Below, piece by piece: positions 30,834-39,971 of a stretch of DNA of 61,451 bases. The DNA comes from Nitrosomonadales bacterium (GTDB taxonomy: Bacteria > Pseudomonadota > Gammaproteobacteria > Burkholderiales > SG8-39). The stretch lies in contig SBAS01000042.1 in NCBI GenBank assembly GCA_005240145.1, forward strand, positions 1 through 61,451, written 5' to 3'. The notes under the pieces were generated by a model. It was given only the letters and a program-made list of their open reading frames with translations. It did not search any database and was not told the origin of the DNA. A program made the position numbers and the translations under genes. How positions within the stretch are numbered: position 1 is the stretch's first letter; each line of letters starts with the position of its first letter.

Positions 30834-32462
30834 ATGCTGCCCCGCCTTGCTTTACCGCCCACGCACGCCGTACTGATCGTCCTCGCACTGGCGTTCATCG
30901 CGCCGGGCCTGGTCGGGCACGACCCATGGCGCGCCTTCGATGTCCTCACGATCGAGGTGGTGCAGCAGATGCACCTTTCGGGCGACTGGGTGGTACCGCG
31001 CATCGCCGGCGAGCCCTGGCTCGAAGACCCGCCCTTCTACCACTGGCTCGGCCTCGCCTTTGCCAAGGCGCTGGGCTGGCTGTTCGGCTTCCACAACGCC
31101 GTGCGCCTCGCCAGCGGCCTGTTCATGATGGCCGCATTATGGTTCCTTTACCTGGCCGCCAGGCACTCCGCATTGCACGGCGAAGCCCGGCCGACTGGCG
31201 CCAGCGCCGCACTGCTGCTGGTGGGCTCGATCGGCCTGATGGTGCACGCGCACGAGGCGGTGCCCGACCTCGCCACGCTGGCGGCGAGCTGCGCGGGCCT
31301 TGCCTTCCTCTTCCAGTCGAAGAAGAAAAACGCGAAGACCGGGCTTGCCTTCGGCGCCTGCCTCGGCGTAGCGTTCCTCTCCACCGGGCCGCTCGCGCCG
31401 GCGGTGCTGGGCACGAGCGCGCTGCTTGCGCACCTCGCCTGCGACGAGTGGCGCACCGCGCGCGCGGCGCGTTTCCTCGGCGCTGCGGCGCTCGCCTTCC
31501 TCGTGCTCGCGGTTTCCTGGCCGCTGGCGCTCTACCTGCGCGCACCGGAGCTCGCGCAGGCGTGGTGGCACGGCGCCACGCACGCGCGCGGCGGCTTCGG
31601 CGAAAACCTGCGCTACTACCTTTCCACCGCGAGCTGGTTCGCCTGGCCGGCCTGGCCGCTCGCACTGTGGTCGGGATGGATCCTGCGGCGCGAATGGCGC
31701 ACGCCGCGCGTGTTCGTGCCGCTCGCCTACGTCCTGCTCGCGCTGCCCGCGATCGCCTGGCTCGGCCCGCGCCAGGACATCAACACCATTGCGCTCCTCG
31801 CGCCGCTCTCGCTCCTGGGCGCGCACGGCGTGGCGCGACTGCGCCGCGGCGCGGCCAACCTGCTCGACTGGTTCGGCACCATGACCTTTTCGTTCTTCGC
31901 CGCGCTGGTGTGGCTCGGCTACATCGCGATGATGACCGGCGTGCCGCCGCGCATCGCCAACAACTTCGCCAAGACTGCACCGGGCTTCGTGCCGCAGTTC
32001 GAGCTGCTGCCGTTCCTTGCGGCGCTCGCGCTGACGCTGGCCTGGCCGTATCTCGCCTTCTACACCGCGCCTTCGCCCACGCGCGGCGTCACGCGCTGGG
32101 CCGCGGGCGTGGCACTGCTGTGGGGAACCTTCGCCACGCTCTGGCTGCCCTGGGCCGACCACATAAAAAGCTACCAAAGCGTCGCCCTGCAACTGAAATC
32201 CACCCTGCCCGCGGGCGCCGGCTGCATCGCGCAGCAGCAGCTCGCCGCACCGCAGCGCGCCGCGTTCAGCTTCCATGCCGGGATCCGCACCGAAGCGCTC
32301 AGCGTCGCCGGCGCGCAAGGCGCGCCAAAGTGCCCCTACGTCATCGTCCAGGGCCATCCGCGCCAGGAGACCACGCCCGGGCCGGGCTGGCGCAAACTGG
32401 CGGATGTCGGCCGCCCGGGCGACAGGGGCGAACGCTATCGGCTGTATCGTTACGGGGGATGA
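30834..32462 (+). CDS. GT39-like membrane glycosyltransferase (ArnT/PMT family)
   Basis: A 542-residue membrane protein with about 11-12 hydrophobic segments. The first periplasmic loop carries GHDPWRAFDVLTIEVVQQMH and GDWVVPRIAGEPWLEDPPFY, which resembles the acidic and proline-rich motifs of ArnT-type transferases using polyprenyl-phosphate sugars (usual form D-E-x, then G-x-PPL). The acceptor is unknown; lipid A or a cell-surface glycan is the usual guess. It follows rpmE by 25 bases and ends one base before a possible GTG start of pgi, so these genes may form one transcript. Confidence 0.85.
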   Translation: MLPRLALPPTHAVLIVLALAFIAPGLVGHDPWRAFDVLTIEVVQQMHLSGDWVVPRIAGEPWLEDPPFYHWLGLAFAKALGWLFGFHNAVRLASGLFMMAALWFLYLAARHSALHGEARPTGASAALLLVGSIGLMVHAHEAVPDLATLAASCAGLAFLFQSKKKNAKTGLAFGACLGVAFLSTGPLAPAVLGTSALLAHLACDEWRTARAARFLGAAALAFLVLAVSWPLALYLRAPELAQAWWHGATHARGGFGENLRYYLSTASWFAWPAWPLALWSGWILRREWRTPRVFVPLAYVLLALPAIAWLGPRQDINTIALLAPLSLLGAHGVARLRRGAANLLDWFGTMTFSFFAALVWLGYIAMMTGVPPRIANNFAKTAPGFVPQFELLPFLAALALTLAWPYLAFYTAPSPTRGVTRWAAGVALLWGTFATLWLPWADHIKSYQSVALQLKSTLPAGAGCIAQQQLAAPQRAAFSFHAGIRTEALSVAGAQGAPKCPYVIVQGHPRQETTPGPGWRKLADVGRPGDRGERYRLYRYGG

Positions 32463-32483
32463 GTGCTCGCGCATGAACACCGC

Positions 32484-33869
32484 ATGAACACCACTTCGCC
32501 CCTCGATTGCCCGTCCTGGAAGAAACTCGCAGTGCACGCCGACACCTGGCGCACGGCACACCTGGCCGAGCTGCTCGGGGCCGATCCCGCGCGCGCGAAG
32601 CAGATGCGCGCCGAGGCGCCGGGCGTGCAGCTCGACTACTCGCGCCAGCGCGTCGGCGCACTCGCGCTGCGGCTGCTCGCGCAGCTCGCCACCGAGCGCG
32701 GCTTCGCCGAATGGCGCGCGGCGCTCTTTTCCGGACAGAAGATCAATACGACAGAAGATCGCGCCGCCACGCATACGGCCATGCGCAGCGGCGATGCAGA
32801 CGCAAAATTCCTTGCACTTGCCGATTCAATCAGAAAAGAAAAACGCTACAAGCGCATCATCAACCTGGGTACCGGCGGCTCGGACCTCGGCCCGCGCCTG
32901 CTCGCCGATGCGTTCGGCGACGGCACGCTCGACGTGCGCTTCGTCGCCAACGTCGATCCGGTTGAACTGGAACGGGCGATCGCCGGGGCGGAAGCCAGCA
33001 GTACTTTGATTGTTGCCGTTTCCAAGACTTTCACGACCCAGGAAACCCTGGAAAATGCCAAAGCACTGAAGAAGTTGAAATTCCAGAATTTCATTGCAGT
33101 CACTGCAAACCCGAATGCAGCAGAACAATTCGGCGCAAGCCAGGTCCTGCCGATGCCCGCATCGATCGGCGGCCGCTACTCGGTATGGTCGGCCGCCGGC
33201 TTCAGTGCGGCCTGCGCGCTTGGCGCCAACGCGTTCGGCGAAATCCTCCTGGGTGGGAAGGACATCGACGAGCACTACCGCGAAGCGCCGATGGAACAGA
33301 ACGTCCCGGTGCTGATGGCGCTGCTCGGTGCGTGGAACGTGAACTTCCTCGGCAGCCACGCGCTCGCCGTACTGCCTTACGCGCACCGCCTGCGCCAGCT
33401 GCCCGCCTACCTGCAGCAGCTGGAGATGGAATCCGGCGGCAAGGGCGTGGACCGCGCCGGGCAAACCGTGGGCTACGCGACCAGCCCGGTGCTGTTCGGC
33501 GCCGAGGGCACGCCCGTGCAGCACGCCTTCATGCAGCTGCTGCACCAGGGCACGCCAGCCGTAGCGGTCGACTTCATCGACGCCTCGGTAAACGAGACCC
33601 TGTCGGCCAACGTACTCGCCCAGGCCGACGCCCTGGCCTACGGCACAGGTGAAGCAGACCTGCCGCCGCACCGGCGCCATGCCGGCAACCGGCCCTCCAG
33701 CATCCTGAAATTCAGGCAGTTCGCGCCACGGGACCTGGGCCGCCTCATCGCGCTGTACGAGCACAAGGTCTTCACGCAGGGCGTACTGTGGAACCTCAAC
33801 AGCTTCGACCAGTGGGGCGTGGAGCTGGGAAAACAGATGGCGCAGAACCTACTTTCGAGGAGCACGTAG
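32484..33869 (+). CDS. pgi: Glucose-6-phosphate isomerase
   Basis: A 461-residue isomerase of glucose-6-phosphate and fructose-6-phosphate. It has the substrate-loop motif NLGTGGSDLGPRLLADAF, SKTFTTQETLENA, GGRYSVWSAAGFSAACALG and MESGGKGVDRAGQTVGYATS, and GNRPSSILKF with the C-terminal EHKVFTQGVLWNLNSFDQWG. It is shorter than the 549-residue E. coli enzyme, with a compact C-terminal third, but the catalytic segments are present. The ATG at 32484 is used; a GTG at 32463 directly after the glycosyltransferase stop codon is an alternative. Confidence 0.93.
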   Translation: MNTTSPLDCPSWKKLAVHADTWRTAHLAELLGADPARAKQMRAEAPGVQLDYSRQRVGALALRLLAQLATERGFAEWRAALFSGQKINTTEDRAATHTAMRSGDADAKFLALADSIRKEKRYKRIINLGTGGSDLGPRLLADAFGDGTLDVRFVANVDPVELERAIAGAEASSTLIVAVSKTFTTQETLENAKALKKLKFQNFIAVTANPNAAEQFGASQVLPMPASIGGRYSVWSAAGFSAACALGANAFGEILLGGKDIDEHYREAPMEQNVPVLMALLGAWNVNFLGSHALAVLPYAHRLRQLPAYLQQLEMESGGKGVDRAGQTVGYATSPVLFGAEGTPVQHAFMQLLHQGTPAVAVDFIDASVNETLSANVLAQADALAYGTGEADLPPHRRHAGNRPSSILKFRQFAPRDLGRLIALYEHKVFTQGVLWNLNSFDQWGVELGKQMAQNLLSRST

Positions 33870-33871
33870 CG

Positions 33872-34078
33872 ATGGACCAGGAAACCTTCAATCTGAGCAT
33901 CCGCAAGTTCCTCAAGACGGTCGGCGTGGGCTCGCAGCGCGAAATCGAGCAGGCGGTGCAAAAGGCGCTGGAGGCAAAGCGCCTGAACGGGGACGAGAGC
34001 TTCGCGGCGACGGTCACGCTGGAGATTCCGTCGCTGGGCCTTAAGGTGCCTTTCGAAGGCGAGATAAAGCTAAAATGA
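33872..34078 (+). CDS. DUF6494-like small protein
   Basis: A 68-residue soluble protein: an N-terminal helix (NLSIRKFLKTVGVGSQREIE, QAVQKALEAKR) followed by a strand pair (FAATVTLEIPSLGLKVPFEG). The pattern is that of short conserved proteins (DUF6494) found beside dehydrogenase genes in proteobacteria. The start follows the pgi stop codon by 2 bases and the next gene starts 4 bases downstream, so it is probably translated as part of an operon with the FAD oxidase. Confidence 0.72.
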   Translation: MDQETFNLSIRKFLKTVGVGSQREIEQAVQKALEAKRLNGDESFAATVTLEIPSLGLKVPFEGEIKLK

Positions 34079-34082
34079 CCAC

Positions 34083-35471
34083 ATGAACAAGGCCCGCGAA
34101 TTCGACCAGTCCGTCGTCGCCGAGCTGAAAACCCTGCTCGGCGATCGCGTTTCTACCTCGGCTGCGGTGCGCGAGCACCACGGCAAGGACGAGTCCTACT
34201 TTCCCTACGCGCTGCCCGATGTCGTCGTGTTCCTGAAGACGACCGAGGAAGTGCGCGACGTCGTCAACATTTGCCGCAGCCACCGCGTACCCATGATCCC
34301 CTACGGCGTGGGCACCTCGCTCGAGGGCCACATCCTCGCCGTGCAGGGCGGCGTGTGCATCGACCTGTCGCAGATGAACCAGGTGCTCGCGGTGCATGAG
34401 GAGGACCTCGACGCCGTGGTGCAGGCGGGCGTCACGCGCAAGCAACTGAACGAGCACATCCGGCACACGGGCCTGTTCTTCCCGATCGATCCGGGGGCGG
34501 ACGCGACGCTGGGCGGCATGACCGCGACGCGCGCCTCGGGAACCAACGCGGTGCGCTACGGCACCATGCGGGAAAACGTGATGTCGCTGAAGGTGGTGCT
34601 GGCCGACGGGCGCATCATCCAGACCTCGCGCCGCGCCAAGAAATCCGCGGCCGGCTACGACCTGACGCGCCTCTTCGTCGGCTCCGAGGGGACGCTGGGC
34701 ATCATCACCGAGGTGACCGTGAAGCTGCACCCGGTGCAGGCCGCGATGTCGGCGGCGGTGTGTTCCTTTGCCGCCATCGACGGCGCCGCCAAGACCGTGA
34801 TCCAGACGCTGCAGGCGGGGATCCCGATCGCGCGCTCGGAACTGCTGTGCGCGCTCACCATGAAGGCGCTCAACGCGCACAACAAGACCACGCACCGCGA
34901 GCAGCCGACGCTGCTGCTGGAATTCCACGGCACCGAGGCGAGCGTGGTCGAGCAGGCGCAGCTGGTGCAGGAGATCGCGAAGGACAACGGCGGCATGGAC
35001 TTCCAGTGGGCGACGCGGCCCGAGGAACGCACCAGGCTCTGGGAAGCGCGCCACAACGCCTATTTCGCCTGCCTGCAGCTCAAGGCCGGATCGCGCGCGG
35101 TGTCGACCGACGTTTGCGTGCCGATTTCGCGCCTGGCCGAATGCGTCACTGCCACGGCGAAGGACCTGGCGCAGTCCTCGCTCCCGGTGCCGCTCTTCGG
35201 CCACGTCGGCGATGGCAACTTCCACCTCGTGATCCTCGTCGACCCGGCGAGCAAGGTCGAAATGGAGGAAGCCAAATCGATCAATTCGCGCCTGGTGACC
35301 CGCGCGCTGGCGATGGAAGGCACCTGCACCGGCGAGCACGGCATCGGCATGGGCAAGATGGACTCGATGCGCAAGGAACTGGGCGACGACGCCATCGACG
35401 TCATGCGCGATCTCAAAAGGGTGTTCGACCCGGAAAATCTCATGAATCCCGGCAAAGTGGTGCCGCTGTGA
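34083..35471 (+). CDS. FAD-linked D-lactate/glycolate dehydrogenase-type oxidase
   Basis: A 462-residue GlcD/DLD-type flavoprotein. The PCMH-type FAD domain shows IPYGVGTSLEGHILAVQGGV, GADATLGGMTATRASGTNAV and FVGSEGTLGIITEVTVKLH. The C-terminal cap has GHVGDGNFHLVILVDP and CTGEHGIGMGK, the metal/substrate motifs of 2-hydroxyacid oxidising members. No Fe-S cysteine domain is fused. It probably passes electrons from D-lactate or another 2-hydroxyacid to the quinone pool or a cytochrome. The stop codon overlaps the GTG start of ridA (GTGA). Confidence 0.9.
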   Translation: MNKAREFDQSVVAELKTLLGDRVSTSAAVREHHGKDESYFPYALPDVVVFLKTTEEVRDVVNICRSHRVPMIPYGVGTSLEGHILAVQGGVCIDLSQMNQVLAVHEEDLDAVVQAGVTRKQLNEHIRHTGLFFPIDPGADATLGGMTATRASGTNAVRYGTMRENVMSLKVVLADGRIIQTSRRAKKSAAGYDLTRLFVGSEGTLGIITEVTVKLHPVQAAMSAAVCSFAAIDGAAKTVIQTLQAGIPIARSELLCALTMKALNAHNKTTHREQPTLLLEFHGTEASVVEQAQLVQEIAKDNGGMDFQWATRPEERTRLWEARHNAYFACLQLKAGSRAVSTDVCVPISRLAECVTATAKDLAQSSLPVPLFGHVGDGNFHLVILVDPASKVEMEEAKSINSRLVTRALAMEGTCTGEHGIGMGKMDSMRKELGDDAIDVMRDLKRVFDPENLMNPGKVVPL

Positions 35472-35929
35472 GCGCAGAAAAAAAACTTGAAGAACTCGGT
35501 ATTGATCTCGGCTCGGTTTCATCGCCGGTAGCGAACTACGTCAACGCGGTGCGCACCGGCAACCTGCTCTACCTCGCGGGCAAGGGCCCGCGCCCCGACG
35601 CCAAGGGCCACCGGCCAGCGGGCAAGGTGGGACGCGACTTCACCGCCGAGCAGGCTTACCAGCATGCGCGCTCGGTGGGCCTCGACCTGCTTGCGGTGAT
35701 GCGCGCCGAACTGGGCAGCCTCGATCGCGTCAAGCGCGTGGTGAAGGTGCTCGGCATGGTGAACGCGGTGCCGGAGTTCACCGACCACCCGAAGGTCATC
35801 AACGGCTGCTCGGACCTGTTCGTCGAAGTCCTTGGCGAGGCCGGCAAGCACGCGCGCTCGGCGGTCGGCATGGGCTCCCTGCCGATGGGCATCCCGGTGG
35901 AAATCGAAGTGATTGTCGAAGTCAGCTAG
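35468..35929 (+). CDS. RidA (YjgF/YER057c/UK114) family protein
   Basis: A 153-residue RidA-fold protein starting at a GTG that overlaps the upstream stop codon. SPVANYVNAVRTGNLLYLAG and RAELGSLDRVKRVVKVLGMV are the family's core; the end PMGIPVEIEVIVEVS is a C-terminal strand. The longer form with RPAGKVGRDF is one of the subgroups other than classic RidA, in which imine/enamine deaminase activity is uncertain. It ends with TAG and is followed at once by the family B palindrome. Confidence 0.9.
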   Translation: MSAEKKLEELGIDLGSVSSPVANYVNAVRTGNLLYLAGKGPRPDAKGHRPAGKVGRDFTAEQAYQHARSVGLDLLAVMRAELGSLDRVKRVVKVLGMVNAVPEFTDHPKVINGCSDLFVEVLGEAGKHARSAVGMGSLPMGIPVEIEVIVEVS

Positions 35930-35956
35930 AAAAACGGGGACTGTCCCTGTTTTTCG
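35929..35956. repeat. Palindromic repeat (family B), GGGAC-T-GTCCC core
   Basis: The segment runs GAAAAACGGGGACTGTCCCT then GTTTTTCG, an A-tract/palindrome/T-tract arrangement between the convergent ridA and orn genes. It could serve as a bidirectional terminator. The other copy is at 16395-16419. Confidence 0.65.
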
Positions 35957-35957
35957 C

Positions 35958-36503
35958 CTAGATGGTCATCACGTTCTTGCGGTAGTACTTCAGTTCCTCG
36001 ACCGACTCGTAGATGTCGGCGAGCGCCTCGTGCTTGCCTTCCTTCTTCATGCCCTTGACCAGTTCGGGCTTCCAGCGCCTGACCAGTTCCTTCAGCGTCG
36101 ACACGTCGAGGTTGCGGTAGAGGAAATGCGCCTCCAGCGCCGGCATCCAGCGCGCGAGAAAGCGCCGGTCCTGGCAGATCGAGTTGCCGCACATGGGCGA
36201 GGCGCCCGCCGGCACGTGCTGCTTGAGGAACTCGAGCAACTGGCGCTCCGCCGCCGCCTCGTCGAGCGTCGCGGCCTTGACCTTGTCCACCAGGCCCGAC
36301 TTGCCGTGCACCGAGCGGTTCCAGGAGTCCATGCCCGCGAGCACCTCGTCGGGCTGGCGCACCACGAGCACCGGGCCCTCGGCGACCAGGTTCAGCTGCG
36401 CGTCGGTCACCACCACGGCGAGCTCGATGATGCGGTCGGATTCGGGAATCAGCCCGGTCATTTCCAGGTCGATCCAGATGAGGTTGTTGGAATCCGCAGC
36501 CAT
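35958..36503 (-). CDS. orn: Oligoribonuclease
   Basis: A 181-residue DEDDh exonuclease: [20 protein letters not shown] (motif I, D and E), [20 protein letters not shown] (motif II), [12 protein letters not shown], and a C-terminal H with [20 protein letters not shown] (motif III). Orn degrades di- to penta-ribonucleotides, including pGpG from c-di-GMP turnover, and is essential in many gammaproteobacteria. The ATG at 36503 is chosen over one at 36518 because it begins the family's usual N-terminus. It is divergent from the protease gene across 17 bases. Confidence 0.96.
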   Translation of the reverse strand: MAADSNNLIWIDLEMTGLIPESDRIIELAVVVTDAQLNLVAEGPVLVVRQPDEVLAGMDSWNRSVHGKSGLVDKVKAATLDEAAAERQLLEFLKQHVPAGASPMCGNSICQDRRFLARWMPALEAHFLYRNLDVSTLKELVRRWKPELVKGMKKEGKHEALADIYESVEELKYYRKNVMTI

Positions 36504-36520
36504 GCCGTATTCTCTCACGC

Positions 36521-37792
36521 ATGAATACTGCTTTTAACGCCGGCGCCTTCACCTGGATCTTCCTCGCCGCGCTCGCGCTCACGGTCGCCACGCGCCTGTG
36601 GCTCGCGGCGCGCCAGTCGAGCCACGTGCGCGCGCACCGCGATGCGGTGCCCGCGTCTTTCGCCGACGCCATCCCGCTCGCGGCGCACCGGAAAGCCGCC
36701 GACTACACCGTCGCCAAGGTCGGGCTGGGCAGGGCGGACTTGTGCGTCGAGCTCGCCGTGCTGCTGGCGCTGACGCTCGGAGGACTGCTGCAGTTGTTCG
36801 CCGACCAGTGGGCGCGCGCCTTCGCGCCGGATTCCCTCCTGCACGGCACCGCGCTGATTCTCGGCGTCTTCGTGCTGCAGGGCGTGGCGGGCATTCCGCT
36901 GGCCCTGTATGCGACCTTCGTCATCGAAGCGCGCTTCGGCTTCAACAAGATGACCTGGCGGCTGTACCTGCTGGACATGCTCAAGTCGACGCTGCTCGGC
37001 GCCGCGCTGGGCATTCCCCTGCTCCTCTTCGTGCTCTGGCTGATGCAGGCGGCGGGCGCGCTCTGGTGGCTGTACGTCTGGGCCGCGATCGTCGCCTACT
37101 CGCTGCTGCTGCAGTTCATCGCGCCCCGGTTCATCATGCCCCTCTTTAACAAGTTCTCGCCGCTCGAGGACCCCGCCCTGGTCGAACGCGTGCAGCGCCT
37201 GCTCGACAGGTGCGGCTACCGCTCGCGGGGCCTCTTCGTCATGGACGGCTCGAAGCGCTCGGCGCACGGCAACGCGTTCTTCTCCGGCTTCGGCGCGACG
37301 AAGCGGATCGTGCTGTTCGACACGCTCATCGACAGGCTGCAACCGGCCGAAGTCGAGGCGGTGCTCGCGCACGAGCTGGGCCATTTCAAGCTGCGCCACA
37401 TCATCAAGGGCATGCTGCTGGGCTGGACCGCGACCCTGGCGCTGCTGTTCGCGCTCGGGCTGCTGCTCGACCAGCGGTGGTTCTATGCCGGACTGGGCGT
37501 GCAGACCCCGTCGCTGGCGATGGCCCTGGTCCTGTTCATGCTGGTGGCGCCGGTGTTCCTGTACTTCACGCAACCGCTCGGCAAGATTTTTTCCCGCAAG
37601 AACGAGTTCGAGGCCGATGCGTTCGCGACCCGGCACGCGAAGGCCGAGGACCTGATTCACGCGCTGGTGAAGCTGTACCGGGACAACGCCTCGACGCTGA
37701 CGCCCGATCCCCTGCATTCCGCGTTCTACGATTCGCACCCGCCCGCCGCGACGCGCATCGCGCGGCTGCGCGCCGCCCCGGAGGCGACATGA
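36521..37792 (+). CDS. M48-family CAAX-protease-like (Ste24p-type) metallopeptidase
   Basis: A 423-residue membrane protease with about seven hydrophobic segments. The zinc motif is [17 protein letters not shown] (HExxH), with the third ligand in [15 protein letters not shown]. The central [20 protein letters not shown] segment is conserved in the Ste24p/HtpX class. Bacterial members probably clear membrane proteins; prenyl substrates are unlikely. The stop codon overlaps the start of the pterin dehydratase gene (ATGA), suggesting coupling. Confidence 0.92.
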   Translation: MNTAFNAGAFTWIFLAALALTVATRLWLAARQSSHVRAHRDAVPASFADAIPLAAHRKAADYTVAKVGLGRADLCVELAVLLALTLGGLLQLFADQWARAFAPDSLLHGTALILGVFVLQGVAGIPLALYATFVIEARFGFNKMTWRLYLLDMLKSTLLGAALGIPLLLFVLWLMQAAGALWWLYVWAAIVAYSLLLQFIAPRFIMPLFNKFSPLEDPALVERVQRLLDRCGYRSRGLFVMDGSKRSAHGNAFFSGFGATKRIVLFDTLIDRLQPAEVEAVLAHELGHFKLRHIIKGMLLGWTATLALLFALGLLLDQRWFYAGLGVQTPSLAMALVLFMLVAPVFLYFTQPLGKIFSRKNEFEADAFATRHAKAEDLIHALVKLYRDNASTLTPDPLHSAFYDSHPPAATRIARLRAAPEAT

Positions 37793-38118
37793 CTTTGCTC
37801 ACGACGAAACATTGCAAGCCCTGCGAAGGCGGCACCGCCCCCTATAGCGCGGCGCAGACGCAGGAAATGCTCGCCCAGCTGAAGGGCTGGATCGTCGAGG
37901 AGGGCAAGCTGGTGAAGCTCTACCCGTTCAGGAACTACTACGAGACCATGGCTTTCGTGAATGCGCTCGCCTGGGTTTCGCACCGCGAGGATCACCACCC
38001 CGACCTGGTGGTGAGCTACAACAAGTGCCGCGTCGAGTACTCGACGCACGCCATCGGCGGGCTGTCGGAAAACGACTTCATCTGCGCCGCCAAGGCGGAT
38101 GCGCTGACGAAGCTTTGA
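37789..38118 (+). CDS. phhB: 4a-hydroxytetrahydrobiopterin dehydratase
   Basis: A 109-residue pterin-4a-carbinolamine dehydratase (PCD/DCoH): LKGWIVEEGKLVKLYPFRNY, then WVSHREDHHPDLVVSYNKCR with the two catalytic histidines and VEYSTHAIGGLSENDF. It regenerates quinonoid dihydropterin for aromatic amino-acid hydroxylases. No phhA is in the window; in many bacteria the enzyme also serves molybdopterin metabolism. The next gene starts within its stop codon (TGATG). Confidence 0.92.
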   Translation: MTLLTTKHCKPCEGGTAPYSAAQTQEMLAQLKGWIVEEGKLVKLYPFRNYYETMAFVNALAWVSHREDHHPDLVVSYNKCRVEYSTHAIGGLSENDFICAAKADALTKL

Positions 38119-38429
38119 TGAAACGGGTTTATTCCTCTCACAACCTTGTTCTCGCCCATCATTTCCGCAACCTCCTCGAGGCCGAAGGCATCGAGACGGA
38201 GGTGAGGAACCAGGCGCTTTCCTCGGCAATGGGGGAGCTGCCGCCGGCAGAGTGCCAGGCGGAAGTCTGGGTTGCCGATCAGGACCTGGAGAAGTCCACA
38301 GCGATCCTGCACCGCAGGCCCGCGGGTCCGGACTGGCGCTGCGAGGCATGCGGCGAAACCCTCGGCCCCCAGTTCACGCACTGCTGGCAATGCGGCGCCG
38401 TCAGAACACCGATGCCACGGCAAGGATGA
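38118..38429 (+). CDS. DUF2007 protein with C-terminal zinc ribbon
   Basis: A 103-residue protein. The N-terminal part MKRVYSSHNLVLAHHFRNLL then EAEGIETEVRNQ is a DUF2007 (GlnB-like signal-transducer) fold. The tail carries two CxxC pairs, CEACGETLGPQFTHCWQCG, a zinc ribbon. The function of DUF2007 proteins is not established. It overlaps the pterin dehydratase stop codon by one base, so translation is probably coupled, and it overlaps the convergent CobD-like gene by 29 bases. Confidence 0.85.
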   Translation: MKRVYSSHNLVLAHHFRNLLEAEGIETEVRNQALSSAMGELPPAECQAEVWVADQDLEKSTAILHRRPAGPDWRCEACGETLGPQFTHCWQCGAVRTPMPRQG

Positions 38430-39306
38430 TGAGGAGGAACACCCACAGCACCAGCGCGCGCCAGAGCAGGCCCACGGTGCTGTCGAGGAAGGCCGCATCG
38501 GCCGGTTCGCCCAGGCCCAGGTCGCTGCGCGCGTAGAGCCCTTCGACTTCGCTGAGCGGCATGCCGAGCTTCACGCCCAGCGCGCCGGCGCCCGCGGCGA
38601 GCACGATGCCCAGCTGGGGATCGGGCCAGGCCGCCGCCTGGGTGCGCCAGCAATAGACCGCGTCCTCGAAATCGCCGACCACGGCGAAGGCGGACGCGGT
38701 AAGGCGCACCGCGGGCCACTCCAGAACGAGCAAGGCCTTGCGCGCGAAGCCGCCGAACGCCCCTTTGCCGCCCCAGCGCCGGTCGAGGAACACCGCCATG
38801 CGGTAGAGGATCGCGCCGCTGGGGCCCGGCAGCACCGCGAACCAGAACAGCACCGCGAAGACGTTGCGGTGCGAGGCGGCGATGGCTTCCTCGATGGCGA
38901 GGCGGATCACCTCCTCGCGCGTGCGGTGCGTCGCCGACTCGCCGCGCCAGGCGCCGATCAGTTCCCGTGCCCGGTCCACATCCCCCTCGCGCAGCGCGCC
39001 CTGGATGTCGGTGAAGTAGTGGCTGAACTGGCGAAAGCCCAGCGTGAGGTAGAGCGCGGCGATGTTGGCGAGCAGCGCGGCGAGCGGCGAGAGCCAGAGG
39101 AGCAGCGCGTAGAGCGCGAGAGCCGCGGCCGCCGGCGCGAGCGCCGCGAGGACCCAGGCGATGGTGCCGTGGCGCGATTCGCCGGCGTTGAAGTTGCGCT
39201 CGAGCCAGTCGGCCCAGGCCGACGCCGCTCCCGCCACCGCCTTGCGGTCGCTGAGCGGGCGCCACTGCTCGAGCAGCAGCGCGGCGATGATCGCCAGGAT
39301 TCCCAT
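38401..39306 (-). CDS. CobD/CbiB-family membrane protein
   Basis: A 301-residue integral membrane protein with about five hydrophobic segments. Recognisable family segments are NIAALYLTLGFRQFSHYFTD and IQGALREGDVDRARELIGAW, then FWFAVLPGPSGAILYRMAVF. True CobD/CbiB attaches aminopropanol to cobyric acid in B12 synthesis; this shorter CbiB-like type is widespread in betaproteobacteria without a cob cluster, and none is seen here, so a B12 role is doubtful. An AmpE-like role in cell envelope signalling is a possible alternative. It follows the Nudix gene on the same strand by 12 bases. Confidence 0.8.
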   Translation of the reverse strand: MGILAIIAALLLEQWRPLSDRKAVAGAASAWADWLERNFNAGESRHGTIAWVLAALAPAAAALALYALLLWLSPLAALLANIAALYLTLGFRQFSHYFTDIQGALREGDVDRARELIGAWRGESATHRTREEVIRLAIEEAIAASHRNVFAVLFWFAVLPGPSGAILYRMAVFLDRRWGGKGAFGGFARKALLVLEWPAVRLTASAFAVVGDFEDAVYCWRTQAAAWPDPQLGIVLAAGAGALGVKLGMPLSEVEGLYARSDLGLGEPADAAFLDSTVGLLWRALVLWVFLLIILAVASVF

Positions 39307-39318
39307 GATGGCCGGAGT

Positions 39319-39825
39319 CTACCGTGCGGGCTGCGAACCCTGCGCCAGATAGCGGTAAAGGTTCACCAGCATGCCCGCGGTCGCACCCCAGATGTAGTGC
39401 TGCTGGTACGGCATGGCGTAGAACCAGCGCAGCTTGCCCTGCCATTCGCGCGACCGGCGCTGGTGGTTGGCCGGGTCGAGCAGGAAGGCGAGTGGCACCT
39501 CGAAGATTTCCTCCACTTCGTTGGCGTCGCGCTCGAGCTCCAGCGGCGGCGTGAGGACGCCGATCACCGGCGTGATGATGAATTCGGTGCGCGTGTGATA
39601 CTCGGGCATACGCCCGAGCAGCTCGACGCGCCGCGGATCGAGGCCGATCTCCTCGCGCGCCTCGCGCAGCGCGGTCGCTTCGGGCGAGGCGTCGCCCGGC
39701 GCGACCCGCCCGCCCGGAAAACTCACCTGGCCGGAGTGGTCCTTCAGGTGCCCCGAACGACGCGTAAACAGCACCGTCAACCCGTCCGGGTTTTCCACAC
39801 CATGGTCGACGATCGGCACCAGCAC
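39319..39825 (-). CDS. Nudix hydrolase, CoA pyrophosphatase type (conventional start lost)
   Basis: 168 residues from a GTG at 39825. The Nudix box is GGRVAPGDASPEATALREAR followed by EEIGL, preceded by the CoA-type motif GHLKDHSGQVSFPGG. The family should hydrolyse CoA or related diphosphates. In-frame sequence upstream (to about 39948) codes GPLSVAWLRRHFATAPPPAA and KPAAVLVPIVD, which looks like the usual N-terminus, but it has no ATG, GTG or TTG. Only a CTG at 39948 is available. The lost start coincides with a second copy of the quinone reductase 3' tail (39945-39971), so a rearrangement probably removed the original start. Function of the shorter GTG product is uncertain. Confidence 0.8.
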   Translation of the reverse strand: MLVPIVDHGVENPDGLTVLFTRRSGHLKDHSGQVSFPGGRVAPGDASPEATALREAREEIGLDPRRVELLGRMPEYHTRTEFIITPVIGVLTPPLELERDANEVEEIFEVPLAFLLDPANHQRRSREWQGKLRWFYAMPYQQHYIWGATAGMLVNLYRYLAQGSQPAR

Positions 39826-39944
39826 CGCGGCGGGCTTGAGCGCGGCAGCCTCGGGCCGGACGCCTTCGTCGCCGTAGACGCTCGCCGCTGGCGGCGGCGC
39901 CGTGGCGAAATGGCGACGCAGCCAGGCGACGCTGAGGGGTCCTT

Positions 39945-39971
39945 TCAGGGAACGAGGACCACAGAGCCCGT
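39945..39971 (-). repeat. Second copy of the quinone reductase 3' tail (27 bases)
   Basis: Nine codons here read TGSVVLVP followed by a stop. They directly follow and resemble the last nine codons of the quinone oxidoreductase gene (TGSVVLIP then stop). The nucleotides differ at several third positions, as between paralogues rather than a fresh slippage duplication. Confidence 0.8.
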
